A stretch of DNA of 64,000 bases, taken from positions 1 to 64,000 of the forward strand of contig DAINBU010000011.1 in assembly GCA_036732755.1 (NCBI GenBank), written 5' to 3'. Both the position numbers and the translations under genes were made by a program. How positions within the stretch are numbered: position 1 is the first letter of the stretch; every line of letters starts with the position of its first letter. Source of the DNA: DASRRB01 sp036732755 (GTDB lineage Bacteria; Planctomycetota; B15-G4; SIAN01). The notes under the pieces were generated by a model. The model was not told where the DNA came from. It saw only the letters and a program-made list of their open reading frames with translations, and did not search any database. Below, one piece after another: positions 1 through 9,374 of the stretch.

Positions 1-803
1 CCGCCCGGCCGATCGTCGAGGTCGATCAGCTGGAAGGTGTCGCCGCTCACGTTCGCGAGGTCGGGATTGACCGCGGCGTCGAAGCGCAGCAGGAAGCTGC
101 GGGCCGGCGGGAAGACGTGGTCGGGGTCGGTGTAGAGGTCGGGCGAGATGCCCGTCACGCCGTCGACCGGGTCGGACTCGACGAAGATCGGCGCGACGAT
201 CGGCGGCCCGGCGAAGAAGAACGCCGGGTCGATCCCGGTCCGGAAGCCGATCAGGAGGCCGGCGCTGTTGGTCGGGTCGCGGAAGCGAGTGAGCAGGCTC
301 GAGTCGATCTTCGAGATGAACTTGAAGGTCGCGTTGCTGACGCGGATCGTGAAGCCGCCGCCCGGCTGCAGCCCCGCGCCGCCCGCATCGACCGTCCCGT
401 TCGGCGAAATCGTGATCGGCCGCGTCGGCAGCTGCGGCGTGAAGGTCACCACCTCGGCTTCGACGTCGAAGGTGCCCGGCACCGGGAAGCCGCTCTCGTC
501 GCGGATCTGCAGCGTGCTGCTGCCGACGTTGTTCGGGTCGGGCCGGTGGTCGAACGTGAAGACGACCTGCTGGAGCAGCGGCGCCGTGCCGGGCGGCGTG
601 TCGGTCGGCTCCGGATTCACGTCGGAGGGGTCGGGGAACTCGATGGAGAGCAGCTTGCCGTGCGAATCGTACGCGCCGCCCGACGAGCCGCCTCCGCCGC
701 CGCATCCGGCGAGACCTCCGAGCGCGAGCAGGGCGAGGAGCCTTCCACGCTTCCGGGCGTGCGCATCCGGACTGGAAGCGGAGGAGATGCAATGCGCTGG
801 CAT
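1..803 (-). CDS. Secreted lipoprotein with Ig-like domains (partial, C-terminus off the window)
   Basis: The reading frame starts at an ATG at 803 with an AGGAG ribosome site about 8 bases upstream and runs off the left edge, so about 267 residues are visible. The N-terminus has a basic stretch, a hydrophobic core and a lipobox (LGGLAGC, Cys34) followed by a Gly/Ser-rich linker, which indicates an exported, lipid-anchored protein. The mature part contains beta-rich segments such as QQVVFTFDHRPDPNNVGS and later SPDLYTDPDHVFPPA, typical of the SbsA/Big_5-type Ig-like domains found in large surface proteins. It lies 285 bases downstream of the FG-GAP gene on the same strand. Function is not assignable; a structural surface role is inferred. 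Confidence 0.75.
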   Translation of the reverse strand, partial: MPAHCISSASSPDAHARKRGRLLALLALGGLAGCGGGGGSSGGAYDSHGKLLSIEFPDPSDVNPEPTDTPPGTAPLLQQVVFTFDHRPDPNNVGSSTLQIRDESGFPVPGTFDVEAEVVTFTPQLPTRPITISPNGTVDAGGAGLQPGGGFTIRVSNATFKFISKIDSSLLTRFRDPTNSAGLLIGFRTGIDPAFFFAGPPIVAPIFVESDPVDGVTGISPDLYTDPDHVFPPARSFLLRFDAAVNPDLANVSGDTFQLIDLDDRPG

Positions 804-1056
804 CGGTGGGGCTCCTCGAAGTGAACCGTGTCGCACGAGGAGCGACGCTCCGCCATTACGCGGGAGTCGTGCTCCCCGAGCGTCCCGATTCCCGGACGGT
901 GTCGGCGGCCGTCCAGCCCGATCGCCCGTCTCGGGCGACCGATCCTTCGCGGCTGGAAAGGGTAGCGGCGCGGCCTCGAACGGCAATCGGACGCGGTCCG
1001 ACTCCCGGGCGCGGAGCGCCGTTCCGTGCACGCTTTTCGTGGCTTTTCCTGCAATC

Positions 1057-1081
1057 CGGCCGCGCGCCGCCGGCGCGGCCG
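1057..1081 (-). terminator. GC-rich hairpin after the FG-GAP gene
   Basis: A perfect 9 bp stem (CGGCCGCGC with GCGCGGCCG) with a 7-base loop begins 8 bases past the stop codon of the 1089-2780 gene. There is no clear T tract, so termination is inferred from position and stem strength only. Confidence 0.4.
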
Positions 1082-1088
1082 CGCTGCA

Positions 1089-2780
1089 TCAGCCTCCCAG
1101 CGTGAGCTCGAGCCCCGGCGTGAACGAGATGTTGCGCGACGCGCCGAAGTCCTGCTCGAGCACCTGCAGGTCGACCTTCAGTCCGCAGTAGCGCACGTCG
1201 GTCGGCACGATCGCAGGGAACAGCAGCTGCCCGGCCGGCAGCGCCAGCGCGATCAGGATCCAGGGCGGCGAGACGAGGATCGTGCCCTGCGCCCGCGTCG
1301 GGATCGACGCCTGCGCGAAGCCCGCGATCATGAGCGCGACGGTCGGGGCGCCCGCCGAGTTGTCGATCGTCAGGGTGATCGTGGTCTCGAACGCCGGGAT
1401 CGCGCTCGCGACGAGGTTGGGGATCCCGTTCGTGCCCGGCCAGCCCGCTCCGTAGCCCTGCACCGACGCGGGGCTGTTGGTCGTCGAGTAGACGATGGTG
1501 AGCCCGCAGTCGGCGAGGCCGGGCTCGTCGTGGCCGGGAACGCCGACCGCGACGTAGTCGCCGGCGATCGGCCGCGGGCTGATCGGCAGCAACGCGAGCG
1601 AGCTGCCGAACAGGTCGCCGTCGACGTCGCCGACGATCACGCCCATGAAGGAGAACGCGCCGGGCGCGGTGAGCGACTCGACGACCATCGCGCCGCGGTC
1701 GGTGCCGGGACCGTTCACGCCCGGAGCGCCGACGTAGACGTCGGCCACGCCGTCGCCGTCTGCGTCGCCGATCTGGATCGCGACGCCGAAGCGGTCCGCG
1801 GGCGCGGGGCCGGCCACGCTCGTGATCTGGATTCCGGTCGCGCCCGAGAGCAGCGCCACGCGGCCGGGCAGCGCCGGATTGTGGATCGCCGGCGCTCCCA
1901 CCAGCAGGTCGGCGATCGCGTCGCCGTCGATGTCGCTCACGATCTGGACCGTCTCGCCGAAGTCCTCGAGCGCATTGGCGCCGGCCGACTGCCACACCTG
2001 GACCGGCGGGATCGTCTCGCTGTACGCGGTGAGCGTGCCCGCCCCTCCCTCCGAGGGAGCCGCGACCGCGAAGTCGGGCGTCGCGTCGCCGTCGACGTCG
2101 CCGAGCGTGAGCACGTTCCAGCCGAAGCGCCCGCCCGCGGTGACGCCGTCGAGCGTCGTGATCTCGAGGTTGTTCACTCCGGAGATGACGTGGACGACGC
2201 CGGCGCCGACCAGCACGCCGACGTCCTCGTTGGGCGCGCCGACCAGGTAGTCGTTGACCGCGTCGCCGTCGAGATCGCGCACCACCGCCACGCTCGCGCC
2301 GAACTCCGCGTTGGGGACCGTCCCCGGCACCGACGCGAGCGCGAAGCCGGTCAGCGGATCGAAGAGCGAGAGGTAGCCGGGGCTCCCCGTGCCGCGCTGG
2401 TCGGCGCCCACCAGCAGGTAGTCGATGCGGCCGTCGCCGTTCAGGTCGGCCTGCGTGACGCGCGCGCCGAAGCGGTCGCCGGCGTTCGCGCCGTAGAGCG
2501 AGTAGAGCAGCGTCCCGTTCGTCGCGCTGCGCACGTCGACGCGCCCCGCGTCGGCGCCGTTGGTGTCGTCCTCCGGCACGCCGACCACGAGCTCGTAGTT
2601 GGGCGAGAAGACGAAGCCGGCCGAGACCTCCTCGGAGATCGCGCCGTACATCTCGCCGGCCGCGGTCCCCTTCAGGTGGAGGAGCGCGGTCTGTCCCGAC
2701 GCCGCGGCGCCGAGGACGGCGCCCGCCGCCAGGACCGCTGCAATGCGGACGACCCCTTCCGACTTCGAATGACGCTGCAT
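1089..2780 (-). CDS. Secreted FG-GAP (integrin-alpha-like) repeat protein with shared C-terminal domain
   Basis: This is a 563-residue exported protein. The ATG at 2780 is chosen because it follows a GGAAGG ribosome site and begins a signal peptide (basic MQRHSK, then a hydrophobic Ala-rich core ending near AAASGQ). Residues of about 50-440 hold successive FG-GAP blades, recognised by calcium-loop motifs such as DLNGDGRIDYLLVGA, DLDGDAVNDYLVGAP and DGDGVADVYVGAP, which should fold as a beta-propeller. The last 115 residues form a separate domain (GFAQASIPT, LALPAG, ending GLELTLGG) that recurs at the end of the Kelch protein at 29526-31769. Role is probably surface or extracellular; ligand unknown. 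The next gene on this strand (1-803) is also secreted. Confidence 0.8.
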   Translation of the reverse strand: MQRHSKSEGVVRIAAVLAAGAVLGAAASGQTALLHLKGTAAGEMYGAISEEVSAGFVFSPNYELVVGVPEDDTNGADAGRVDVRSATNGTLLYSLYGANAGDRFGARVTQADLNGDGRIDYLLVGADQRGTGSPGYLSLFDPLTGFALASVPGTVPNAEFGASVAVVRDLDGDAVNDYLVGAPNEDVGVLVGAGVVHVISGVNNLEITTLDGVTAGGRFGWNVLTLGDVDGDATPDFAVAAPSEGGAGTLTAYSETIPPVQVWQSAGANALEDFGETVQIVSDIDGDAIADLLVGAPAIHNPALPGRVALLSGATGIQITSVAGPAPADRFGVAIQIGDADGDGVADVYVGAPGVNGPGTDRGAMVVESLTAPGAFSFMGVIVGDVDGDLFGSSLALLPISPRPIAGDYVAVGVPGHDEPGLADCGLTIVYSTTNSPASVQGYGAGWPGTNGIPNLVASAIPAFETTITLTIDNSAGAPTVALMIAGFAQASIPTRAQGTILVSPPWILIALALPAGQLLFPAIVPTDVRYCGLKVDLQVLEQDFGASRNISFTPGLELTLGG

Positions 2781-3049
2781 GGCCTTCCTCTCCGTGGACT
2801 TCGCATTTCCCGGGTGCCCGACATTCAGTAGCGCGCGCCGCGAAGATGGGACCGGCCTGCCGGTCGAACGCACGGCTCTTCCAAGTCCGACCGGGCGAGC
2901 GTAGTGCGCCCCTCCGGATCCGTCCATAGGTTCGACCGTCCCGGTGAACGGGGAATCACCTCACGAAGCGGCGGCGGCCGGCCGACAAACGAGTGGCGCC
3001 GTCTCGACGGCGGGACGGCGTCGCCCCCTCCGTGCCACCGCGGATTCCC
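2781..3049. promoter_or_regulatory. Divergent intergenic region with two short inverted repeats
   Basis: This 269-base region separates the FG-GAP gene (leftward) from the DUF4388 gene (rightward) and must hold both promoters. Two perfect inverted repeats are visible: GACCGGC-CT-GCCGGTC at 2850-2865 and CGCCGTC-TC-GACGGCG at 2997-3012, the second about 38 bases before the DUF4388 start. I cannot place -35 or -10 boxes with confidence. Confidence 0.35.
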
Positions 3050-4744
3050 ATGCCAGTCACCGGCGACACCAAGAGCCTCGACCTCTCCGACCTGCTGCAG
3101 ACCTTCGAGTCGCACCAGAAGAGCTGCACGCTCGACCTCGTGACCGAAACGGGGCCGGCGCGCCTGCGCATCCGCTCCGGCGCCTTCGCGGCGCTCGCGA
3201 TCGGCGGGCGGCCGCGCCTCGTCGACCGCCTCGTGGCGTGGAAGCTCGTCACCGCGCGCCAGGTCGAGAACGCCCGCCGCCGGCGCGGCCGCTCGCGCCG
3301 CGCCGTGGGCACGTTCCTCGTCGAGAGCGGCGCAATCACCGCCGAGCAGCTGCGCGAGGCGGGGCAGCAGTCGCTCGTCGAGGACCTGTGCGACCTGATC
3401 GCGAACGGCGCGAGCTCCTTCGAGCTGCGCGAGGACGGCGCCGACGCGCGCCCGGCCGACGCGGACGAGGTGCTCGAGGAAGAGGCCGAGGAGCGCTCCG
3501 ACGCGGCGCCCACCTTCGACCCCGACGAGCGTGCGCTCGCGCTGGCGGTCCCGATCGGCGCGACGCTGCTCGAGGCGGCCCGCCGCAGCGACCACTGGTC
3601 GCGCGTCCGCAAGTCGATCCCGTCCGACACCGCGACCTACGTCGCGCGCGAGAACGTCGCGCTGCCCGCCGATTTCGAGGACCCCGAGCTCGCCGCGCGC
3701 CTCTTCGCCTCGCTCGACGGCACGCGCACCGTGAAGGAGGCGACGCAGGACTGCGCGCGCGACCGCCTCGCCGCCTACGACTGCCTGCTGCGCTTCGTGC
3801 GCGACCGCCTGGTGCGCATCGCCTCGGCCGAGGACCTCTTCGCGCTCGCCTCCTCGCTCGAGAAGTCGTGGCCGCAGCGCGCGCGCCCGCTGGTCGAGCG
3901 CGGGCTCGAGGCGGAGCCCCACCACCTCGGCCTGCTCGCGCTCGGGGCGCGCCTCGCCAAGCGCAGCGGCGACCCCAAGGCGGCGGCCGCGACCTTCAAG
4001 CTGATGGCCCACGTCTTCTCGGAGTCGGGCGACACCGAGCGGGCGCGCCGGGCGCTGGTGCAGGCGCGCACCCACGATCCGTCCGACGCCGCGACCGGCG
4101 AGCGCATCCTCGAGCTCGACCTCGAGGAGGGGCGCTTCCACGAGGCGGTCGAGGTCGGCATGCAGCTCGTCGCGCTCTACCGCAAGCCCGGCCTCCACTC
4201 CAAGGCACGCGAGGTCCTCGAGCGGCTCGTCGAGGCGGAGCCGCAGTCGCTCCCGCTGCGCCTCGAGTGGGCGCGCTCGGAGGTCGACAGCGGCGACCCC
4301 GACGAGGCGGTCGAGGGGCTCACCCGCCACGGCCGCAAGCTCGTCTCGCACGAGCGCTACGTCGAGGCGCGCCAGGCGTTCGAGGAGATCCTCGCGATCC
4401 GCCCGACGCAGAAGGACGCGCGCCGCGCGCTCGAGATGATCGACCAGCAGATCTACCAGCGCCGCCGCGCGCGCGCGCGCCGCGTGCGCCGCTTCGCGAT
4501 CGGGACGCTGGTCGCGACCGCGCTCGCCGCGCTCCTGGTGCGTGAATTCGTGGCGCAGGCCGACCTGGCCGAGACGTCGAGCGCCGTCGCGCACGACGAA
4601 CTGATCGAGCTCCATCTCTACGACCAGGCGCTCCGCGAATTCCGCGACGTCGCGACGCGCCACCCCTGGACGCTCACCTCCTTCCTCGGCGTGCAGCGCC
4701 GCATCGACGACCTGCAGGCGAAGCTCGGGCGGCGCGGCCGCTAG
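3050..4744 (+). CDS. DUF4388 (PATAN-like) / TPR protein with a transmembrane segment
   Basis: The 564-residue protein begins with MPVTGDTKSLDLSDLLQTFE, which matches the usual start of DUF4388 domains; for this reason the ATG at 3050 is preferred over the in-frame one at 2993. Residues of about 1-165 form the DUF4388 region (SCTLDLV, ESGAITAEQL). From about 280 to 470 there are helical TPR-like repeats (for example RARRALVQARTHDPSDAATG and EARQAFEEILAIRPTQKDA). A basic patch of Arg residues precedes one hydrophobic segment near 482-500, followed by a short tail with one more TPR-like helix pair. DUF4388 proteins are often found in gliding or two-component contexts, but no partner lies next to it. 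The gene stands alone and faces 5007-7502. Confidence 0.75.
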   Translation: MPVTGDTKSLDLSDLLQTFESHQKSCTLDLVTETGPARLRIRSGAFAALAIGGRPRLVDRLVAWKLVTARQVENARRRRGRSRRAVGTFLVESGAITAEQLREAGQQSLVEDLCDLIANGASSFELREDGADARPADADEVLEEEAEERSDAAPTFDPDERALALAVPIGATLLEAARRSDHWSRVRKSIPSDTATYVARENVALPADFEDPELAARLFASLDGTRTVKEATQDCARDRLAAYDCLLRFVRDRLVRIASAEDLFALASSLEKSWPQRARPLVERGLEAEPHHLGLLALGARLAKRSGDPKAAAATFKLMAHVFSESGDTERARRALVQARTHDPSDAATGERILELDLEEGRFHEAVEVGMQLVALYRKPGLHSKAREVLERLVEAEPQSLPLRLEWARSEVDSGDPDEAVEGLTRHGRKLVSHERYVEARQAFEEILAIRPTQKDARRALEMIDQQIYQRRRARARRVRRFAIGTLVATALAALLVREFVAQADLAETSSAVAHDELIELHLYDQALREFRDVATRHPWTLTSFLGVQRRIDDLQAKLGRRGR

Positions 4745-4803
4745 CCCGGATCATTCACGAGCCCCTACTGCGGCCAGGTCGGTTCGCCCATGCCGACAGA
4801 CGC

Positions 4804-4936
4804 GGGCAGGCCCGCTTCGCAGCCTGCCCGACGTCGGAAACACGCGTTCCTTCCTCAGCGGGTCTTCAGACCCGCATCGTCGGAGCCGCGCGTTCCCTCC
4901 TCGCCCTGGACGAACATCCCGTCGCCTCGCGACGGG
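4804..4936. terminator. Three consecutive hairpins between convergent genes
   Basis: Three perfect inverted repeats lie in the 262-base gap between the DUF4388 gene and the convergent membrane-protein gene: GGGCAGGC/GCCTGCCC at 4804-4829, GCGGGTC/GACCCGC at 4858-4875 (4-base loop), and CCCGTCGC/GCGACGGG at 4918-4936 (3-base loop). None has a T tract. Their position suggests bidirectional termination or transcript-end protection. Confidence 0.45.
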
Positions 4937-5006
4937 GCTCGTGAACAACCCGGGCTGGTCGCGGGTCGAGCGCGCGACGGGCGAGAGCGGGTCGAGGGGC
5001 GGCGGA

Positions 5007-7502
5007 CTACGAGCCGGCCGGGGCGAAGCCGGAGCGGCGGACCACGCCGAGCTTGATCCCCGCGACGATCGCCGCGGCGATCGGGGTGAGGATGGCGACA
5101 CCGGTGATCACGAGCGCCGGGACGTCGTGCTGGAGGCCGATCAGGCCGCGGCCGAACTCCGCCGCGCCGAACCCCTGGATCGCCAGCACCGGCAGCAGCG
5201 TCCCGATCACGCCCGGACGGAAGCCGGGGTCGACGCGCCGCTCGAGGCGCAGCGAGGCGAGCGCCATCCATAGGACGATCGGCAGCGCCGAGGCCGCGGC
5301 GAACGACTGGAGCGCGTGCGCGGTCGAGATCCCGGGCGCTCGAAGCGCGATCAGGGCGAGGCAGCTGCGCCCGAAGAGCGCCGCGGCGCCGAGCGTCAGC
5401 TCGCGCCGGCGCCACGCGGCGGCGAGCACGAAGACCAGCACGCCGAGCACGAGCTCGTTCGCGATCGCGAGCGGCTCCGTCGGCAGATGGAAGCGGTAGG
5501 GCATGAGCCCGACCGGGATCGCGGTGAGCGCGAAGAGCGTGGCGGCGTCGACCCAGCGGCGCACCGCGGTCGCGACGGACGCCGACGCGGAGCGCGCGAC
5601 GACGCCGAGCGCGACGAGCGCAACGACGACGGTGAGCGCGAGCGCGGCCTGGGCCGCGACGTAGGGCAGCCCGGCCGCGAGCACCGCGGCCCCGACGCCG
5701 TAGAGGAGGCCCGCCGAGCCGGCCGCGACGACGAGCAGGCGGCCCGTGAGGACGCCGCTCGCCCCGATCGCCGCGCCGACGACGGCGAGCGCCACCCCCA
5801 TCGCCGGGTGGCGGTTCGCGCCGAGGATCAGCCCGGCGCAGGTCGCGCCGCTCGCGAGCGCCGCCCAGATCCCCGTGAAGAGCGCGTGCGTCGAGTGGCC
5901 GCGCCGCGCGAGCCACGTGTAGGCGCCGACCATCGCGATCGCCCACGGCGCGAAGTAGAGCGCGTAGGCGGACCACTGCGACGCGCCGGTCGCCGCCGCG
6001 ATGCGCGTCGGGAGGACGCTGCGCAGCGTATGCGCGCCGACCGTGAACGGGTCGGGCAGCCACGAATAGATCGCGACGAAGACCGCGAGCGCGGGCAGGA
6101 CGAGCAGCGGCTTCTGCCGCCGCAGCGAGCCGCGCAGCAGCGTCGCGCCGGACAGCGCGCCCGTCACGAGCATCCCGACCGGATCGCCGCAGGTGAGCGC
6201 GAAGCCGGCGAGCAGCCCGAGGTCGACCGAGAGGTCGAGGTAGCGCCGCACGCGGTCGGGCAGCACCGCCTCCTCGCTCGCGCACCAGCCCTTGCAGACC
6301 AGCACCAGCGAGGAGAGGAACATGCCCCAGACCGGGAGCGCCGCCGCACCGTAGTAGCGCGCACCGCGCGTGAGGCTGAGGGTGGCCGTGAAGGCGGCGA
6401 GCAGGAGCAGCGCGGAGATCTCGAGGACCATGCCGTTGCGCGACGACGCGTCCTCCTCCTCGCCGGCCGTCGCGTCGGCGCGCTTCGTGACGAAGACGCG
6501 GCCGGTCCAGAGCAGGACCGCGACGGCGCACGCGACCAGCGGCGGGAAGGCGCCGAGCAGCGGCGCGAGCCCCGTCGTCGCGAGGAGGCCGGTCGCCGCG
6601 ACGAGCAGCGCCCGTCCCGGCCCGGGGCCGAGCTCGAGCGCGAGCTTGCGATGGAGCAGGAACCCGCTCGCCACCACGAACAGCGTCGCGACGACGCCGC
6701 CGACGGTCGTGTGCATCGTGACGACGCTGGCGTTGAAGGCGACGCAGGTGAGCAGCGGCGCCGCGATCCAGAGCAGCGCGCGCTCCGTCTCGGCGACCAG
6801 GCCGCGTCGATTCACGTAGTGCGCGGCGCCGACCAGCAGCGCCGCGAGACCCTGGAGCACGACGAAGGTCGAGATCGCCCACGCCTTCGGCCCCATCGGC
6901 CGATACCCGATGGCGAGGAACACCATCGAGAGGAGGACGTAGGCGCCGAGCACGAAGGCGCAGTGGGCGCCGTCGCGGCCGCTCAGGTGGAGGCTCTGCC
7001 AGAGCGAGCGCGTTCCGACGGAATGGCCGACGACGCGCGTGCGCGTGCCGTCGGCGGGCGCCGCGGGAGCGACGGGCGCCGCGACCGGCTCCTGCGGTGC
7101 CACCGGTGCGGCCGGTGCTGCGCGCACCGCCCGCTTCGCAGGTGCGACGGGAGCGGCTCGCCTCGCCGGAGCGACGGGAGCGGCCCGCGCCACCGGTGCC
7201 GCAGGTGCTGCCGGCGCCACCGGTGCGACCAGCGCAGCCGGCGCAGTCGGTGCGACCGGTGCGGCCGTTTCGCCGGCAGCGCGCTCGGCCTCCTCGACCT
7301 GCTTCGCGAAGGCCCAGCCGATCGGTTGCTCCGGTTCGCTCGCTTTCTCGGGAGCGGCGGCGGCGGCGGCAGGCGCCGCGGCGACCTCGGCCGCGGCAGC
7401 CTCCTGCGGCGGGAAGCGGGTGAATCCGCAGCGCACGCAAAGGGTCGGCTGTTCGACGGCGGGGCCGTCGCAATGGCAGATCGCGAAGGTGGCTGCGTCC
7501 AT
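5007..7502 (-). CDS. Large polytopic membrane protein with N-terminal cysteine cluster and Ala/Pro linker
   Basis: I do not recognise the family. The 831-residue product starts with MDAATFAICHCDGPAVEQ and has a C-x-C then C-x2-C arrangement (CHC and CVRC) resembling a zinc ribbon. Residues of about 30-165 are an Ala/Pro/Val-rich low-complexity linker with repeated APVAPA-type units. The rest, to the C-terminus, is made of about twenty hydrophobic segments with few charged loops, so it is an inner-membrane protein. An AGGA site sits 5 bases before the ATG at 7502; another ATG directly upstream at 7505 is less well spaced. It lies 134 bases downstream of the interrupted SGNH hydrolase on the same strand. 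Transport or polymer assembly would be guesses. Confidence 0.65.
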   Translation of the reverse strand: MDAATFAICHCDGPAVEQPTLCVRCGFTRFPPQEAAAAEVAAAPAAAAAAPEKASEPEQPIGWAFAKQVEEAERAAGETAAPVAPTAPAALVAPVAPAAPAAPVARAAPVAPARRAAPVAPAKRAVRAAPAAPVAPQEPVAAPVAPAAPADGTRTRVVGHSVGTRSLWQSLHLSGRDGAHCAFVLGAYVLLSMVFLAIGYRPMGPKAWAISTFVVLQGLAALLVGAAHYVNRRGLVAETERALLWIAAPLLTCVAFNASVVTMHTTVGGVVATLFVVASGFLLHRKLALELGPGPGRALLVAATGLLATTGLAPLLGAFPPLVACAVAVLLWTGRVFVTKRADATAGEEEDASSRNGMVLEISALLLLAAFTATLSLTRGARYYGAAALPVWGMFLSSLVLVCKGWCASEEAVLPDRVRRYLDLSVDLGLLAGFALTCGDPVGMLVTGALSGATLLRGSLRRQKPLLVLPALAVFVAIYSWLPDPFTVGAHTLRSVLPTRIAAATGASQWSAYALYFAPWAIAMVGAYTWLARRGHSTHALFTGIWAALASGATCAGLILGANRHPAMGVALAVVGAAIGASGVLTGRLLVVAAGSAGLLYGVGAAVLAAGLPYVAAQAALALTVVVALVALGVVARSASASVATAVRRWVDAATLFALTAIPVGLMPYRFHLPTEPLAIANELVLGVLVFVLAAAWRRRELTLGAAALFGRSCLALIALRAPGISTAHALQSFAAASALPIVLWMALASLRLERRVDPGFRPGVIGTLLPVLAIQGFGAAEFGRGLIGLQHDVPALVITGVAILTPIAAAIVAGIKLGVVRRSGFAPAGS

Positions 7503-7636
7503 CATTTTCCTCGAGCGGTCTCTCCCCCCCTCTTCGCACGGCGACGCCGCCGACTTCGCAGCCGCTTCTCGGGTGGGAAAACCATTCGCACGCGCAGCGT
7601 GCGCCCGCGGCTCGACCCGGTTCCGGGGACCGCCGC

Positions 7637-9175
7637 TCACCGCTCGACGAGCGCGACCCTCTCGAGCGCGAAGACGATGTCGTGGCGCAGGTCGGGCGGC
7701 GCGTAGCAGAAGTCGTCCGCCTGGAAGCGGACGGCGACGAAGGGCCGCGCTGCGATCGCGTCGGGGAGGTCGAACGGGGTCGCGAAGCGGCCGTCGGCGG
7801 CGATGGTGAGCGTTCCGACGGTCGCCTCGTCGACGCTGACGGTCACGTGGACGCCGTCGATCTCGCCGCGGCCGAGGCCGTGGCCGGCGACCAGCAGGCG
7901 GCGGCGCCCCTCGCAGCGGAGCAGCAGCGACGCGTAGGGCGAGACGAAGCCGCCGCGCACCACGCCGCCCGTCACCTGCGCCGCCGCGTCGTCGTCGATG
8001 CGGTCGAAGCGCAGCTCCGGGTCGATCCGGCGCCGCTCGAACAGCTTCTTCAGGGAGGGTGGCCGGTCGATCTCCTCCTGGGCCTCGGGGAGGAGGCGCG
8101 CGGCGGCCTCCTTCGCCTCCGGGACCTCGTCGAGCGTCCGCCCCGGGAGGAGGCCGCGCGTGCGCACCGCCTCATAGATGTAGAGGGCCGCGAGCTCGTG
8201 GCCGGCCCGGTTCCAGTGGGCGTCGCGCTCGGAGTTGCGGTAGCGGTCGTCGCGCGAGATCGAGGTCGGGAGGGGCAGCGACTGCTCGGCGCGCAGGCCC
8301 GCCGCGTAGACGCGCTGCGACTCGGCGAGCATCCCGCAGCAGTGGTCGAGGAGGAGGTACCTCCCGCCGACCCCCTCGACCTTGCGCGCCAGCTCCGCGA
8401 TCGCGCGCCCCCCCTCCTCCATGCGCGCGCGCCCCTCGCCGTCCAGCGCGAAGTGGAGCCAGCTGTTCTCGCGCGTGCCGAAGGCGATGCGCGGCCCCTC
8501 GACGAAGAGCAGCCCGTCGCCGCGCTCGGGCCAGCGCGGCCAGAAGCTCGCGAGCGACCCCATGCCACGCGCCCCCGGGTTGTCCTCGAGGTCGTTGCGC
8601 ACGGCGACCTGCACCACGAGGTCGGGCCGGACCAGCGAGAGCTGGCGGCGGAGGAAGGCGCACTCGGCGACGACGTTCCAGGTCATGACGCCGAAATGGA
8701 GGCACTCGATCGGCCCCTTCGCGCCGTGCGCGTGAGCTTGCAGCAACCGCTCGAGGTGGGCGCCGACGCGCTCGTCGGCGGCGACGCCGTACCCCATCAC
8801 GTAGGAGTCGCCCAGGATCACGACGCGCGTCACGCCGTCGGGCTTGCGCAGCTCGAAAAGGCGCTCGCGCAGACCGAGCTCGTTGCTGTCGACGGTGAAG
8901 GTGTCGAATGCACGACCCTTGAGGTTGGGCTGTAGGACGCGTGTGATGGTTGTGTTGGGGAAGGTGTTTTAGATATTGTTGCCGTGCGCCACCAGTTCGT
9001 CGAGAGCCGCGCGCCGCACCGATTCGTCGAACAGCGCACCGTCGGCGCCGCCGCGGCCCCGCAAGAGGCTCCAGCCGGCGAGCGCGGCCGCCCCGGCCGT
9101 CGTCGCGGCGAGCACGAGGATCGCCCGGTGCGCCTGCGCGAGCCTGCGCGACGCGACCTTCGGCCCTTGGTCCAC
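7637..9175 (-). pseudogene. Membrane-anchored SGNH/GDSL hydrolase interrupted by an in-frame TAA
   Basis: One frame of about 510 codons encodes a protein broken by a single in-frame TAA at 8969-8971. Upstream of it, a GTG at 9175 (preceded by GAGG) starts a short cytoplasmic stretch and a transmembrane helix (AILVLAATTAGAAALAGWSL). Downstream, with no start codon near the stop, the frame continues through RVLQPNLKGRAFDTFTVDSN and ELGLRE into the SGNH core: block I VILGDSYVMGYGV, an Asn in VAVRNDL, and the C-terminal DAHWNRAGH pair of catalytic Asp and His. The linker sequence on both sides of the stop reads like normal protein. The family are serine esterases or acyltransferases acting on glycans. 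It could be a decaying gene, a sequencing error, or read through. A GTG at 8833 could start a shorter soluble form. Confidence 0.75.
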
Positions 9176-9374
9176 GGCGATCCCTCGCGACGAAGCGGCC
9201 CGAATGCGCACGGTCCGGCCGGATTTGGTCGGAACAAGGACGGCGAGTGTATCGGTGCGGGGAATGCGACGCCCCGGCGACAGGCGCGTTGGCTCCCGCC
9301 AATCTTCTCGCTACATTCTCCGCACAGCTGGAACGGGCTCCCCCCCAACGCCTCTCCGCCCGGGCTCCAAGAAG

